NCBI GenBank assembly: GCA_002887195.1 | Contig: PJAB01000285.1 | Location: 1-30,722, forward strand | DNA length: 30,722 nt | Source: Chrysochromulina parva | Taxonomy: Eukaryota > Haptophyta > Prymnesiales > Chrysochromulinaceae | Direction of reading: 5' to 3' | Shown: positions 15,086 through 23,052 of the stretch, in pieces | Layout of the letters: each line of letters opens with the position of its first letter | Position numbering within the stretch: position 1 is the stretch's first letter | Program-made: the position numbers and the translations under genes | Notes under the pieces: generated by a model | Seen by the model: only the letters and a program-made list of their open reading frames with translations | Told to the model about the DNA's origin: nothing | The model's database searches: none

Positions 15086-15733
15086 GACGAGGGCGCAGCC
15101 CCGGAGGCCACGAGATCAGCACCTCGTGCACCGAGATCGCTTCTCGCGCAGCCCCGTGGCCACGGAGGCCACGAGATCGTATCTCGCGCACCGAGATCGC
15201 ATCTCGCGCAGCCCCCCAGGAGGAGCGGGCACGCATGTAATGGCGTCGGCCGGTAAGCGGAGGCGGCGACGCCACGGGATGGCGTCGAGGGACACGCATG
15301 CAAGTGCTCACCACGGCATCGCGCATGGCGTCGAGGGACACGCAGGGACGTGGGGCGACTTTGCTTGGGAGGGCGTCTGGAGTGTGCGCGCCCCAGGAAT
15401 CAGGCCCCCCTTCCCTGGCCGGCTGACTCACGTGGTAGAGCGCAGCCCGGGTGTGGATGGTATCCTGTAGACCTTTGGTGTCGTACCTGTAGACCTTTGG
15501 TCAGCTATGGACAAGGAGTTATGATGTCCAAAACGCAACCCAAAAGAGCGTTCTTGTGCGCGCCGTGCCAGCCCGCGAGCCCCGCAACAGGTTTTTCTTG
15601 ACGTGCGTCAGGACCACGCGCAATCGCCAACGACAGTTCGACAGTCCGAAGAAAACCGGAAAAGTCTCATGGGCGCGTCTTGACGATTGAACCAGCGAAT
15701 AAAGAGGGACTATAGAACGGACGGTAGCACTGC
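15086..15733. repeat. Gap after the HIS4-like gene with three sets of short direct repeats
   Basis: Region 15088-15215 holds two imperfect copies of a GC-rich unit of about 60 bp built on GCCACGAGATC and CACCGAGATCGC-TCTCGCGCAGCCCC. ATGGCGTCGAGGGACACGCA occurs near 15280 and again near 15327. CCTGTAGACCTTTGGT occurs near 15467 and again near 15488. No coding region is supported; the last part is presumably the promoter of the prolyl 4-hydroxylase gene. Confidence 0.6.
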
Positions 15734-17128
15734 ATGCAGTCGATTCACAGGAAAGTCGCGGGATCAATGGCGCCTCGCGCGAGCAAGAGGCTCGCGTGGC
15801 CGTGTCTTGCTGGCGTGGGAGTCTTGCTGGCGTGGCTCGCATACCTTCCGAGGCCTCATGTTTCTGATTGGCTGATGGAGCTGCTGCTGCTCTTCGACCG
15901 CTGCCCGCCGGTCCATCTCCGGCGGGCGATCGCAGTGCTCGCCGTTGGCGACAATTACACTTCGGCCATCACTCATACCGTGGAGCCTGCGCACCAGCCA
16001 CTCTATCCGCCGTGGCGACCTCTGCTGGCCGTTGAGCTCAAACGGAGCGCGGAGGACACAGTGATCTTTGACGCAGCAGGGCGCGAGCTTCATTGCTTAG
16101 CGTCCGTACCGCTCGGCACCGGCACCGGCAACGGCGTGTACGTGTACGTCGCGCCGGCCGGGACGCTGTGGCAATGGCCAGCGGAGCACGTCGGCTTCGC
16201 TCGAGCGGTACGACTGCCTCCACTCCGCTTTGACGCGGATCGGCCGGAGGGCACATGGGAGGCAGCCTGGGAGCCCGCTGCCCGCTCTAGCATCGACGAC
16301 GTCGCCCGCGGCTCTGCTGCCACCGACGACGGCACGGATACCGTGATGCTGCAGACCCTCTCGACGTCGCCGCCGATCTTTCGTGCGCCTGGGCTGCTCA
16401 CGGAGGCAGCCATGGATGCTCTGCTCGCGGCTGCGGCGCCCGGCCTCGCCAGGTCAACTGTGGGAGATCCGACGCAGACGCAAGCTCCGTATCGGCAGGT
16501 GGACGAGCGTCGCACCTCCCTCTCCGCGTGGATACACGGTTACAATGACCCTCGCCACTCGCACTCGGTGGCCCGCGCGGTGCAGCGCCGTGTCGCCGCG
16601 CTGCTCGCTCTGCCCTCGGAGCGGCTGTGGCGCGGCATCGAGCCCCTCCTCGCCGTAGAGTACCCGGAAGGCACCTTCTACGAGCCGCATTTCGACTTTT
16701 TTGGTGGCGGCGGCGGCTCCGACAAGCTAAGCGAGCCCGCGTTCACGCCGCCACACGGCTCCAATCGTTTCGCCACGGTGATCGTGTACCTCACTAGCGC
16801 GGGCGAGCCTGGAGACGGCGGGTTCGTCAACGGCCACACCGTCTTCCCCTTTGCTGGGTTCGTCAACGGCTCCGACAGCCTCGATGGGGTCGCGTTCGCG
16901 GGCGCCGTACCGGGCGCACCCGCGTGCAGCTTCCCCGCGCCTTCGACGCCCAAGGCGGCGCGAGGCATGCTCGTCCAGCCGCGCCGAGGCGACGCGATCC
17001 TCTTTTATGACCAACGGCCAGACGGTAGCCTCGACGGCCGCGCCAGGCACGGATCGTGCCCCGTGGTGCGCGGGACCAAGCGAGTGATCAACGTGTGGGC
17101 TTGGAACCGAGACGTTATCTATCGATGA
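15734..17128 (+). CDS. Membrane-anchored prolyl 4-hydroxylase (2OG-Fe(II) oxygenase)
   Basis: The enzyme should hydroxylate proline residues using 2-oxoglutarate, O2 and Fe(II), in the ER or Golgi lumen. The 464-residue frame has an N-terminal signal anchor (CLAGVGVLLAWLAYL, about residues 25-40), so it is probably a type II membrane protein. The catalytic double-stranded beta helix is C-terminal. YEPHFDFF gives the first iron ligands (H319, D321), and RARHGSCPVVRGTKRVINVW gives the distal iron ligand H439 and the 2-oxoglutarate lysine K449. Residues 40-230 are poorly conserved and unassigned; the P4H domain begins near IFRAPGLLT. A Gly-rich loop (FFGGGGGSDK) follows the HxD motif. An ATG at 15767 is an alternative start. 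In algae such enzymes modify Pro-rich cell-surface proteins; a Pro-rich candidate substrate happens to be encoded at 23053-25005. Confidence 0.88.
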   Translation: MQSIHRKVAGSMAPRASKRLAWPCLAGVGVLLAWLAYLPRPHVSDWLMELLLLFDRCPPVHLRRAIAVLAVGDNYTSAITHTVEPAHQPLYPPWRPLLAVELKRSAEDTVIFDAAGRELHCLASVPLGTGTGNGVYVYVAPAGTLWQWPAEHVGFARAVRLPPLRFDADRPEGTWEAAWEPAARSSIDDVARGSAATDDGTDTVMLQTLSTSPPIFRAPGLLTEAAMDALLAAAAPGLARSTVGDPTQTQAPYRQVDERRTSLSAWIHGYNDPRHSHSVARAVQRRVAALLALPSERLWRGIEPLLAVEYPEGTFYEPHFDFFGGGGGSDKLSEPAFTPPHGSNRFATVIVYLTSAGEPGDGGFVNGHTVFPFAGFVNGSDSLDGVAFAGAVPGAPACSFPAPSTPKAARGMLVQPRRGDAILFYDQRPDGSLDGRARHGSCPVVRGTKRVINVWAWNRDVIYR

Positions 17129-17184
17129 ACTGAGAGTAAGCGAGCAATCCACGTGTGGGCTTGGAACCGAGACGTGAGATCGTA
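17079..17184 (+). repeat. 60-bp-offset tandem duplication across the P4H stop codon
   Basis: The last coding bases of the prolyl 4-hydroxylase (about 17079-17115) are repeated at 17139-17175. ACGTGTGGGCTTGGAACCGA begins at 17091 and again at 17151. The second copy lies after the TGA and carries small changes, so it is now 3' UTR. Confidence 0.85.
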
Positions 17185-17530
17185 TCGCGATGAAGCCGTG
17201 AGCGCGCGCGAACGAACGCGATGCGTGGCGTGTGCGGTGTGGGCGATGTGCGGTTTGTGCGCGTGGGAGGGACTGTGTATGGTCTCTTCACGTGTGCCCG
17301 GCTTCTTTAGATGAACGCCCATGATCGATACTCGTGGATACATGTCAACCTAGGTTGTACACACGCGCTCTGAATCTCTCGCAGCAATCGAACCCCAAAA
17401 TGAAAATCGCGGTCATGATGTACTTTTGCAACCTCGTAGCGAGTGTCACCCACAGCAGCCTCGCTCGCATCCTACTGTCTCTCCCGCTATGATGGCACTG
17501 AGACTCCATAATCTGAATGAACCAACTCTA
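17129..17530. other. Convergent 3' region, no supported CDS
   Basis: This 400-bp stretch lies between the convergent ends of the prolyl 4-hydroxylase gene and the small minus-strand gene. Apart from the duplicated P4H tail, I see a GTGTGGGCGATGTGCGG-type low-complexity stretch near 17230-17260 and nothing coding. Confidence 0.5.
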
Positions 17531-17902
17531 TCAATTATCGAGTCCTCTGTGTGCCGCTTGCCGCCAATCAATCTTCGCCTCCTCTTCTGCTTGTGCAGAC
17601 TCCGCAGCATGATGATCCTCGCACGCAGCTTTGGCTTTGGCTTCTGCCACGCCCTCGCGCAGCTCGAGAAGGCGGCGCACGTCATCTACGTTCCTTGTGA
17701 GCTCCCGGATTCCGGGAAGCTCAGATGCTAAGCTCACATGCAGCCGGGCTGGAGCTGGACTGGTCGGAGTGTTCTGCATCAGATGACGCGTCGACACGAC
17801 CTTCCCCATCACACTGCCCTGTGGTATCAAAGACATCCTCGGGGTGAATGCAGGCGGTGTCGCTACAAGCAGCGCTGCAAAAGGAGTCAGTAGCAACCGC
17901 AT
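17531..17902 (-). CDS. Small protein with bipartite plastid-type leader, function unknown
   Basis: The 123-residue product starts MRLLLTPFAALLVATPPAF, a short signal peptide followed at once by A-F-T-P-R. In algae with secondary red plastids, cleavage before such a phenylalanine exposes a transit peptide, so import into the plastid is likely. The rest is not recognised. It has a segment resembling ELPGIRELTRNVDDVRRLLELREGVAEAKAKAA, given here only in outline, which should form an amphipathic helix, and a charged C-terminal helix. The frame is open upstream to 18115, but the hydrophobic start at 17902 is the better N-terminus. It lies 253 bp downstream of the ligase stop on the same strand and is probably an independent gene. 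Confidence 0.55.
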   Translation of the reverse strand: MRLLLTPFAALLVATPPAFTPRMSLIPQGSVMGKVVSTRHLMQNTPTSPAPARLHVSLASELPGIRELTRNVDDVRRLLELREGVAEAKAKAACEDHHAAESAQAEEEAKIDWRQAAHRGLDN

Positions 17903-18155
17903 CGTCGAGCTGGTGATCGTCGTGCAGGCCGCGGTGGCGTCCCGAAAGCGAGTGCGCTGGATGGAGAGAAGGTGTGGAAGAATTCTCAGTCTGACCTCAC
18001 AACATCTCGTGCCGCGAGATCGATCGTGAACAAATGGTCTAAACCACACACGAAAACCCCGTTGGCGATCGTGCGCGCGCGAAACCTGCCTAAGAATCCC
18101 CGTCCCGCCCCCCACCCCGAGCCCGGTGTGTGCCAGCCTATCCTCCTCGGTCTCT

Positions 18156-21040
18156 TCACAGCTCTTCTTCCTCCGTCTCCTGATCCGTCACACGCCCGTC
18201 GTCCTCGGGCGCGTCGACGTCCGCATCGGGAAGGCTCGCCGCCGCAGCCTCTGCCCGGTCTGAGAGCTGCTTGACCAGCGCTGGCGGGAAGGCGGTGGAC
18301 TCGTACAAGATTGAGTGGCGCCTCTTGAGCACGCCGGGCTGGTGCGTCGCCTGCCATCAAGAGCCATCAAGAGCCATCAAGAGCCATCAAGAGCCATCAA
18401 GAGCCATCAAGAGCCATCAAGAGGCCATCAAGAGCCATGAAGGTGGCGCACCTGGTCCGCCTTCTGGTAGCTCGCGCAGATGGTCGCCCAATCCAGATCC
18501 AAGCGCGGCCCGACGTAGACAGGGAACCGAGGATAACCGTTCTCCATCAGCTCGGTGAATCGATAGGTCACGACCGAGCCGACGGGCGGTGGGCTCTTTC
18601 GGTCGTGATCGGTCAGACCCGAGCCGCATGAGAACTGGCGTCCGTCGGGCGTCTCGAGCGTGAGTGCACCTGTGCGGAAGGCAATCCGTTGCAATCAGTA
18701 GGAATCAGTTGCGATCAGCGGGCGTCTCGAGCGTGAGTGCACCTGTGCGGAAGGAATTCTTGCCCGCGCCGCCCTCGTGACCCACCACCTTGGCCTCCTC
18801 ATCCTTCTGACTCTTCACCTGGGGTCATCAAGCAAAATCAAGCGCAATCAACATCGATCGAATGCGATCAATTGCACTCAAGCGCACTCGAGCGCAATCA
18901 AGTGCAATCAAGAGGTCTCCTCACCTTGAGCAGGTGCTTGCTCCGGCAATGCTCATACTGCAATCCAGTGCAATCAAGTGCACTCAAGCGCACTCAAGCG
19001 CACTCACCTTGAGCAGGTGCTTGCTCCGGCAGTGCTCATACTTGGAACCGGGCCGACGAAGCATCAGCCCTTCGCCCCCACAGGCCTCCACCTTCGCGAG
19101 CTCGGCGCTCACGTGCGCACGGCCGGTGCATGTGATCGCGCCGACGGGCGCAGCGTATGGCGTGCCAACAGCGGGAATCGATGAACTGCTCGTGCCCGCG
19201 ACGGCGCCGGTCGAGTGGCTTGTACCGGCCCCGCCGCCGCTGACGGTTGCTGCTGATGCTGATGCTGATGCTGATGCTGATGCTGCGATGGCAGGGGCAG
19301 GGGCGGGTGCTGCTGCGATAGCGGGGGGGGGGATTGGTTGGATGCAAGACTGTATGAACTTGAGCCGCTCCTCGTATGGCTTGTCGAGCGCAGGGGCATC
19401 GAAGACGAGGTACGTGACGTACTGCGCCCGAGATAAGGTCGGATGCACTCAGAGGCAACATCTTCCAATCATCAGAGGCCATCAGAGGTCATCAGAGGTC
19501 ATCAGAGGCAACATCTTCCAATCATCATAGGTCCTCAGAGACACTGCAGTGGCCCTTAGTGGCACTCGGAAGCAATCGTCGGCAATCACGGCTGCTCTCT
19601 CACCTGCCACAGGTCACCCGAGGAGGCGGAGCGAACAATGGAGAGGCAGCGACGGAACTGATGGCGTCCCGCCCACAGCTCGCCATCGAGGGGAGTCGAG
19701 GGCAGCCCCAGCTTGAACCACGCGGGCGCCGGAAACGCATTCCCATTACGTGAGTAGAAGTTGGTGCCGTCCCAATACCTGAAGAGTGAGGCAATCAGAG
19801 GTCATCAGAGGTCTCGTTAGAGGTCTCGTCAGAGGTCTCGTCAGAGTTCGATCTCGTCCCAGTACGCGCGCACGCCGTCGAGCTTCTCGGAGATCAGCCA
19901 CCCAGTCGGATCCACCTTTTTCGCATCGTACTTGTCGGCGAGCATGACCTGAGTGGCCTCCGCGGCCGAGGCAGCGTTTGCGAGGACTTGCACCACCGGA
20001 CCAGACCCTTTGGCTGCTAGGAGCGTAGCATGCATCGCGGCTCCTGGAGTCACCGGCCCGCCCGCCGCGGCGGCGCTTGCCGCCCAGATCGCCGCTGCCT
20101 TCGAGGGCGAGCCCTTGTGTGCCTTGGACGCGCCCGCAGGCTGTACAGGCAGATTGGCAGGGTCGATGAGGAGATAGGGCGTCACGTCAGGGGGAGCACC
20201 GAGGCGTACGGCCTCCTGCACGAAGCCCTCACTCACGACGAGCGTACCTGTGGGGAAGAGGGGCGCCGTGATGAGCACTTGCATGCAAGGCCTCCTCGGC
20301 AGAGCGTTGCGACCCTCAGTCACGACGAGCGTACCCTTGCGCATGGCCTCGAGCACCTTGTTCGTCGGGTTGTCTGCCTCGGCGGCCGTCGTGATGAGGT
20401 GAGTCGTGTCGCGTGTCACGCCCTGCATGTTGACGGTGGCACCTTGCGAGCGCAGCCATGCCCAGAACTGCTTGCGCACCATGGACATTTGGCCCGAGAC
20501 GCACACCACCATCGAGCCCAAAGGCTTTCCGGGCGGCGGAGGAGGCATTGGTGCGGGCGGCAGCGGTGCGGGCGGCAACGGTGCGGGCGGCAACGGTGCG
20601 GGCGGCAACGGTGCGGGCGGCACCGGCGCGGCCGCAGGAGGAGCAAGAACAGGATGAGGCGGCGGTGCTGGATGCGACGACGGCGCAGCTGCTGCGCACG
20701 ATGCGTGGCTGTACGGGCACTTATCGCCATCCTTGCAGTATCCCTTGGCAAAGTGCTTGCAATGAACGGTCGCTGCACGCGGCTTCTTCGCGGGAGGCAT
20801 TGCCGCTGCTGCGGGTGCCTGCTTCTGCCCCGTCAGCTGCTGGCGTCGCACAGAGCGGATGGTACCTGTCGATGTGTTTGTCTGCTTCATGTCCTGTAAG
20901 TCGATCATGTAGGTGCTGCCGGCCGCATCGACTCTGACCGACTTCTCGCCGCGAAAGTGGGCTGCTTCCAGATGAGCGTTGTGCCCGCTGTCAAAGTTCT
21001 TCCACTTACCGTCGCTCAGCTCATATGCCCACTGCGCCAT
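18156..21040 (-). CDS. WWE-CCCH-BRCT-ATP-dependent DNA ligase fusion, seven exons
   Basis: Exons on the minus strand: 21040-20335, 20247-19866, 19778-19604, 19421-19008, 18818-18743, 18669-18452 and 18350-18156. They join in frame to 721 residues. The WWE domain (3-66: WAYELSDGKWKNFD, ending TGTIRSVRR) is a family that binds iso-ADP-ribose in poly(ADP-ribose). A CCCH finger (94-112, C-x7-C-x5-C-x3-H) and a Pro repeat (PPAPL) follow. The BRCT domain is about 176-260 (MVVCVSGQM, THLITT, GTLVVSEGFVQEA). The ligase has motif I EKLDGVRAYWDG (nucleophile K357), LDGELW, YLVFDAP, GGEGLMLR, HLLKVK and an OB fold (GSGLTDHDRKSPPPVGS, GYPRFPVYV). These are all parts of the small bacterial/viral-type ATP ligase. 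About 70 Ala/Ser/Pro-rich residues interrupt the segment between YLVFDAP and GGEGLMLR. The C-tail is acidic. I infer a nick-sealing ligase recruited to ADP-ribosylated DNA breaks. The first intron could be retained in frame, giving 750 residues. Confidence 0.87.
18351..18451 (-). repeat. Ligase intron 6, made of a 10-bp tandem repeat
   Basis: Most of this 101-bp intron is six to eight copies of AGCCATCAAG (plus strand), from about 18356 to 18437, with one unit expanded by a G. The unit reads CTTGATGGCT on the transcribed strand, and the acceptor (ATGGCAG) appears to come from a slightly changed unit. Confidence 0.9.
18647..18754 (-). repeat. Ligase intron 5 bounded by a perfect 35-bp duplication
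   Basis: Segments 18647-18681 and 18720-18754 are identical over 35 bp and 73 bp apart. Intron 18742-18670 is exactly 73 bp. Each copy contains CACAG|GTGCAC, so the first supplies the donor GT and the second supplies the acceptor AG. This is the clearest case of a duplication-born intron here. Confidence 0.9.
18819..19007 (-). other. Ligase intron 4, with duplicated donor site and decamer repeats
   Basis: This 189-bp intron contains a second copy of the end of exon 4 plus the donor. Segments 18920-18959 and 19003-19042 match at 39 of 40 positions, offset 83 bp, both including CTCAAG|GTGAG. The rest is made of degenerate 10-bp units such as CTTGATTGCG (minus strand). Confidence 0.85.
19422..19603 (-). 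other. Ligase intron 3, with CCTCTGATG repeats
   Basis: This 182-bp intron (CAG|GTGAGAG to GGGCGCAG|TAC) contains an internal direct duplication of 24 bp (19450-19473 and 19503-19526) separated by short-period copies of ATCAGAGGTC (plus strand). Its ends do not show the exon-boundary duplication seen in introns 1, 2 and 5. Confidence 0.8.
19768..19865 (-). repeat. Ligase intron 2 bounded by an 87-bp-offset duplication
   Basis: Intron 19865-19779 (87 bp) starts GTACTGGGACG, and the following exon starts GTATTGGGACG (10 of 11 identical), which codes the conserved YWDG. Between them lie repeats of ACCTCTGACGAG type. Retention would put a stop (TGA) right after the catalytic lysine motif. Confidence 0.85.
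20226..20335 (-). repeat. Ligase intron 1 bounded by an 87-bp-offset duplication
   Basis: Intron 20334-20248 (87 bp) starts GTACGCTCGTCG, and the next exon starts with the same bases. The segments 20226-20248 and 20313-20335 match at 22 of 23 positions and are exactly one intron length apart. Removing the intron restores an ordinary BRCT core. The intron has no stop codon and is a multiple of three, so retention is possible. Confidence 0.75.
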
Positions 21041-21287
21041 CCTTTTTGCTTGGTGAGAGCGCGCCCGAGGGACCTTACATGTGCTTGGCAAGAGTGCTCG
21101 CAAAGAGTTTATGAAACCCGGAATCGCGCGCAGAACCAAGCCCCAGCATCCGCGCTCAATCTTTGATAACCCCGGAGATTGCACACGTTTCGTAGAAATC
21201 CGAGCTTCATCTCCCCAAATCGCCGACGCCATCGCGTTCGTCGCCTCGCCTCACGTATCCGTCCGGCTGATACCGCCCTCTGAGAGA
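21041..21287. promoter_or_regulatory. Divergent promoter between the ligase and GGIF-motif genes
   Basis: This 247-bp gap lies between two divergent start codons. Both flanking frames remain open into it, but the residues show no conserved pattern, so I treat it as shared 5' sequence. No TATA box is visible. Confidence 0.45.
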
Positions 21288-22817
21288 ATGTCAGGCCGTG
21301 CCAAGGCACTCTCGGGGCGCAACACAATGAGCTCGCTACCAGGCGGCATCTTCGCAAAGCCTCCCGAGTATGATGGCCAGCAGATCCTTGCACAGAAGCA
21401 GGCGATCGAAGGTCAGGTCAACGGTCGGTACAACACCTCGTCCATCGCCGGCGGCATCTTTGCTGCCGGCCAAGGCTCACCCGCCGCCGAGGGACTCTTT
21501 GCGGCTGGCGGAGCTCGACTGTCACAGTCTGCTGTGGGTGCCGGAGCACGGCCTCAGAGCGCGGCGGGGCGCCCCTATGTCAACGAGTCCTCGGTCTCCG
21601 GAGGCATCTTCGAGCGGGACGAAGCCCCGTCGGCGCCATACCCTGGTAAGCGTCTGTTTCCTCCCACCTCGGACCCATCAGTGCCCACCAACTTCAGACC
21701 GCGCGACCCTGGTCCTATTCTCGGCGGCGGTGGCCATCGGCAAGCGTGGGCTACCCCTGATGCCGCGGGCGGCCGTTCCAGCAACGCTCACCAGCTCCAG
21801 AGCGTACCGATGCGTGGCAACCTGCACGGCAGACAGACGCAGCCAAGCTCGGGCGACGGGGCGTTCGCTCGATTCCTGAGCGAACACAGCGGCAACGGTA
21901 GCAGTGCGAGCGCCCCAAGCAGCGAGCTCTTCGAGCGAGCGCCGTATCGGGCGTCGTCCTCGGACCGCTCGCTAGCTCAGAACGACGCCTTCCTTGAGGC
22001 GGTCTCGGCCGCCGAGGAGCGCGACGAGGAGGATCTGCAGACGCTGGCGCAGCTGCGTGAGCTCGCCGAGCAGGAGGAGATCATCGAAGCTGCAGCCGCT
22101 CAGTTGGCGTTCGAGCAGCAGCTCGGGCCTGCGGAACAAGAAGCCCTGCGGGTGGCGATGCTCGAGCGCGTGCGACACAAAGCTCGGACACTGCAGCAGC
22201 AGATGATGCAAAATCAGATGCAGCAGCAGCAGCAGCAGCAACAGCAGATGCAGATGACCCAAGGTGACCATCTGATGAGGGCAAAGATGCAGCGCCAGCA
22301 ACAGCGGCACGAGAACGCGGGCGGCGACGGCGCCGCTCATGGCCCGCCGCCCGCCGGGAGCCGACCCGCAGGCGGGCCGTCCGGCCATCTCCTGCACGGT
22401 CTGATGCGCGGGACGCCGCCGTCAGCAAGCCGGGGCGCGCCTGGAATGGGCACGCTCCCCGGGATCTTGGCGTCATGTGGCGAGATGGTGCAAGAGCTCC
22501 CAAACCCAATCAAGGGGCGCGGCGCATTCAACCCTGCGGCCGGTGCCGACGGCGCCATGCCCACCGGCTTCGACACAGCCGATGCGGCGGGCCAGGCTGG
22601 TGGCGCGGCTGGCTGGAAAGCGGGCGGAGGCGGCGTCGCTGGCGGCCAGCACTATGCTCAGCTGAGGCTCGAGCATTACCACTCGCCGGCGAAGCAGCCT
22701 CCGATTGGCAAGCTCAAGCCCTACCGACCAGAGTCGCAGGTGAGCTTTGGCGGGCCCGCACGCATCCTGTACCCGAGCTCAGACGTCATGATCCGCGGCA
22801 AGTTCCCGGGCTACTGA
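21288..22817 (+). CDS. Protein with three SSxxGGIF motifs and a polyQ coiled coil
   Basis: The 509-residue product, started at the ATG at 21288 so that it does not overlap the divergent ligase start, is not a family I can name. Its N-terminal third carries three copies of a motif: NTMSSLPGGIF, NTSSIAGGIF and NESSVSGGIF, each preceded by Gly-Arg and spaced about 35-60 residues apart. A disordered Ser/Pro/Gly region follows, then an acidic helix (RDEEDLQTLAQLRELAEQEE), a Gln/Met-rich coiled coil with a CAG run (near 22219-22250), and a Gly/Ala-rich region. The last 25 residues end in ILYPSSDVMIRGKFPGY and may be conserved. Short SSL-type repeats with an aromatic end occur in plant SPIRAL1 microtubule proteins (GGGxSSLxYLFG), so a microtubule role is one possibility, held weakly. 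Confidence 0.7.
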   Translation: MSGRAKALSGRNTMSSLPGGIFAKPPEYDGQQILAQKQAIEGQVNGRYNTSSIAGGIFAAGQGSPAAEGLFAAGGARLSQSAVGAGARPQSAAGRPYVNESSVSGGIFERDEAPSAPYPGKRLFPPTSDPSVPTNFRPRDPGPILGGGGHRQAWATPDAAGGRSSNAHQLQSVPMRGNLHGRQTQPSSGDGAFARFLSEHSGNGSSASAPSSELFERAPYRASSSDRSLAQNDAFLEAVSAAEERDEEDLQTLAQLRELAEQEEIIEAAAAQLAFEQQLGPAEQEALRVAMLERVRHKARTLQQQMMQNQMQQQQQQQQQMQMTQGDHLMRAKMQRQQQRHENAGGDGAAHGPPPAGSRPAGGPSGHLLHGLMRGTPPSASRGAPGMGTLPGILASCGEMVQELPNPIKGRGAFNPAAGADGAMPTGFDTADAAGQAGGAAGWKAGGGGVAGGQHYAQLRLEHYHSPAKQPPIGKLKPYRPESQVSFGGPARILYPSSDVMIRGKFPGY

Positions 22818-23052
22818 AACAGGTGGCCGTAGGAATGGCCGCGAATGGAGGGGAGCAGCGAGTCCCGAGTGGGAGCCGCACAAACAGCATGCGCGAGGAC
22901 GAATCACTCAGAGGGCCAAGCGCCCAGAGACGGTGTGTCAAGCTTTTGTCGGATGTTTGATGTTGTGAACGGCAGTTGATCGGTCATCATCTTTCAAGTT
23001 TCAACTTACATACTTACTTGAGCGCGGGGGGACCGCGACGAAACTGACTGAT
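22818..23052. other. Intergenic region with dispersed repeat, copy A
   Basis: This is the gap upstream of the neprosin fusion gene. Positions 22880-22982 hold a segment of about 100 bp that recurs with roughly 85% similarity at 25797-25909, upstream of the coiled-coil gene. Shared landmarks are AGCATGCGCGAGGA, GCGCCCAGAGACGGTGTGTC, GTCGGATGTTTGA and GTTGTGAACG. Confidence 0.75.

Noticed and set aside
17380..17410. A tRNA-like TTCGATT loop on the minus strand
   Set aside because: The neighbouring bases do not pair to form a T stem and no cloverleaf can be drawn.
18356..18437. CRISPR-like direct repeats
   Set aside because: The 10-bp units are contiguous without spacers and lie inside an intron of a eukaryotic gene.
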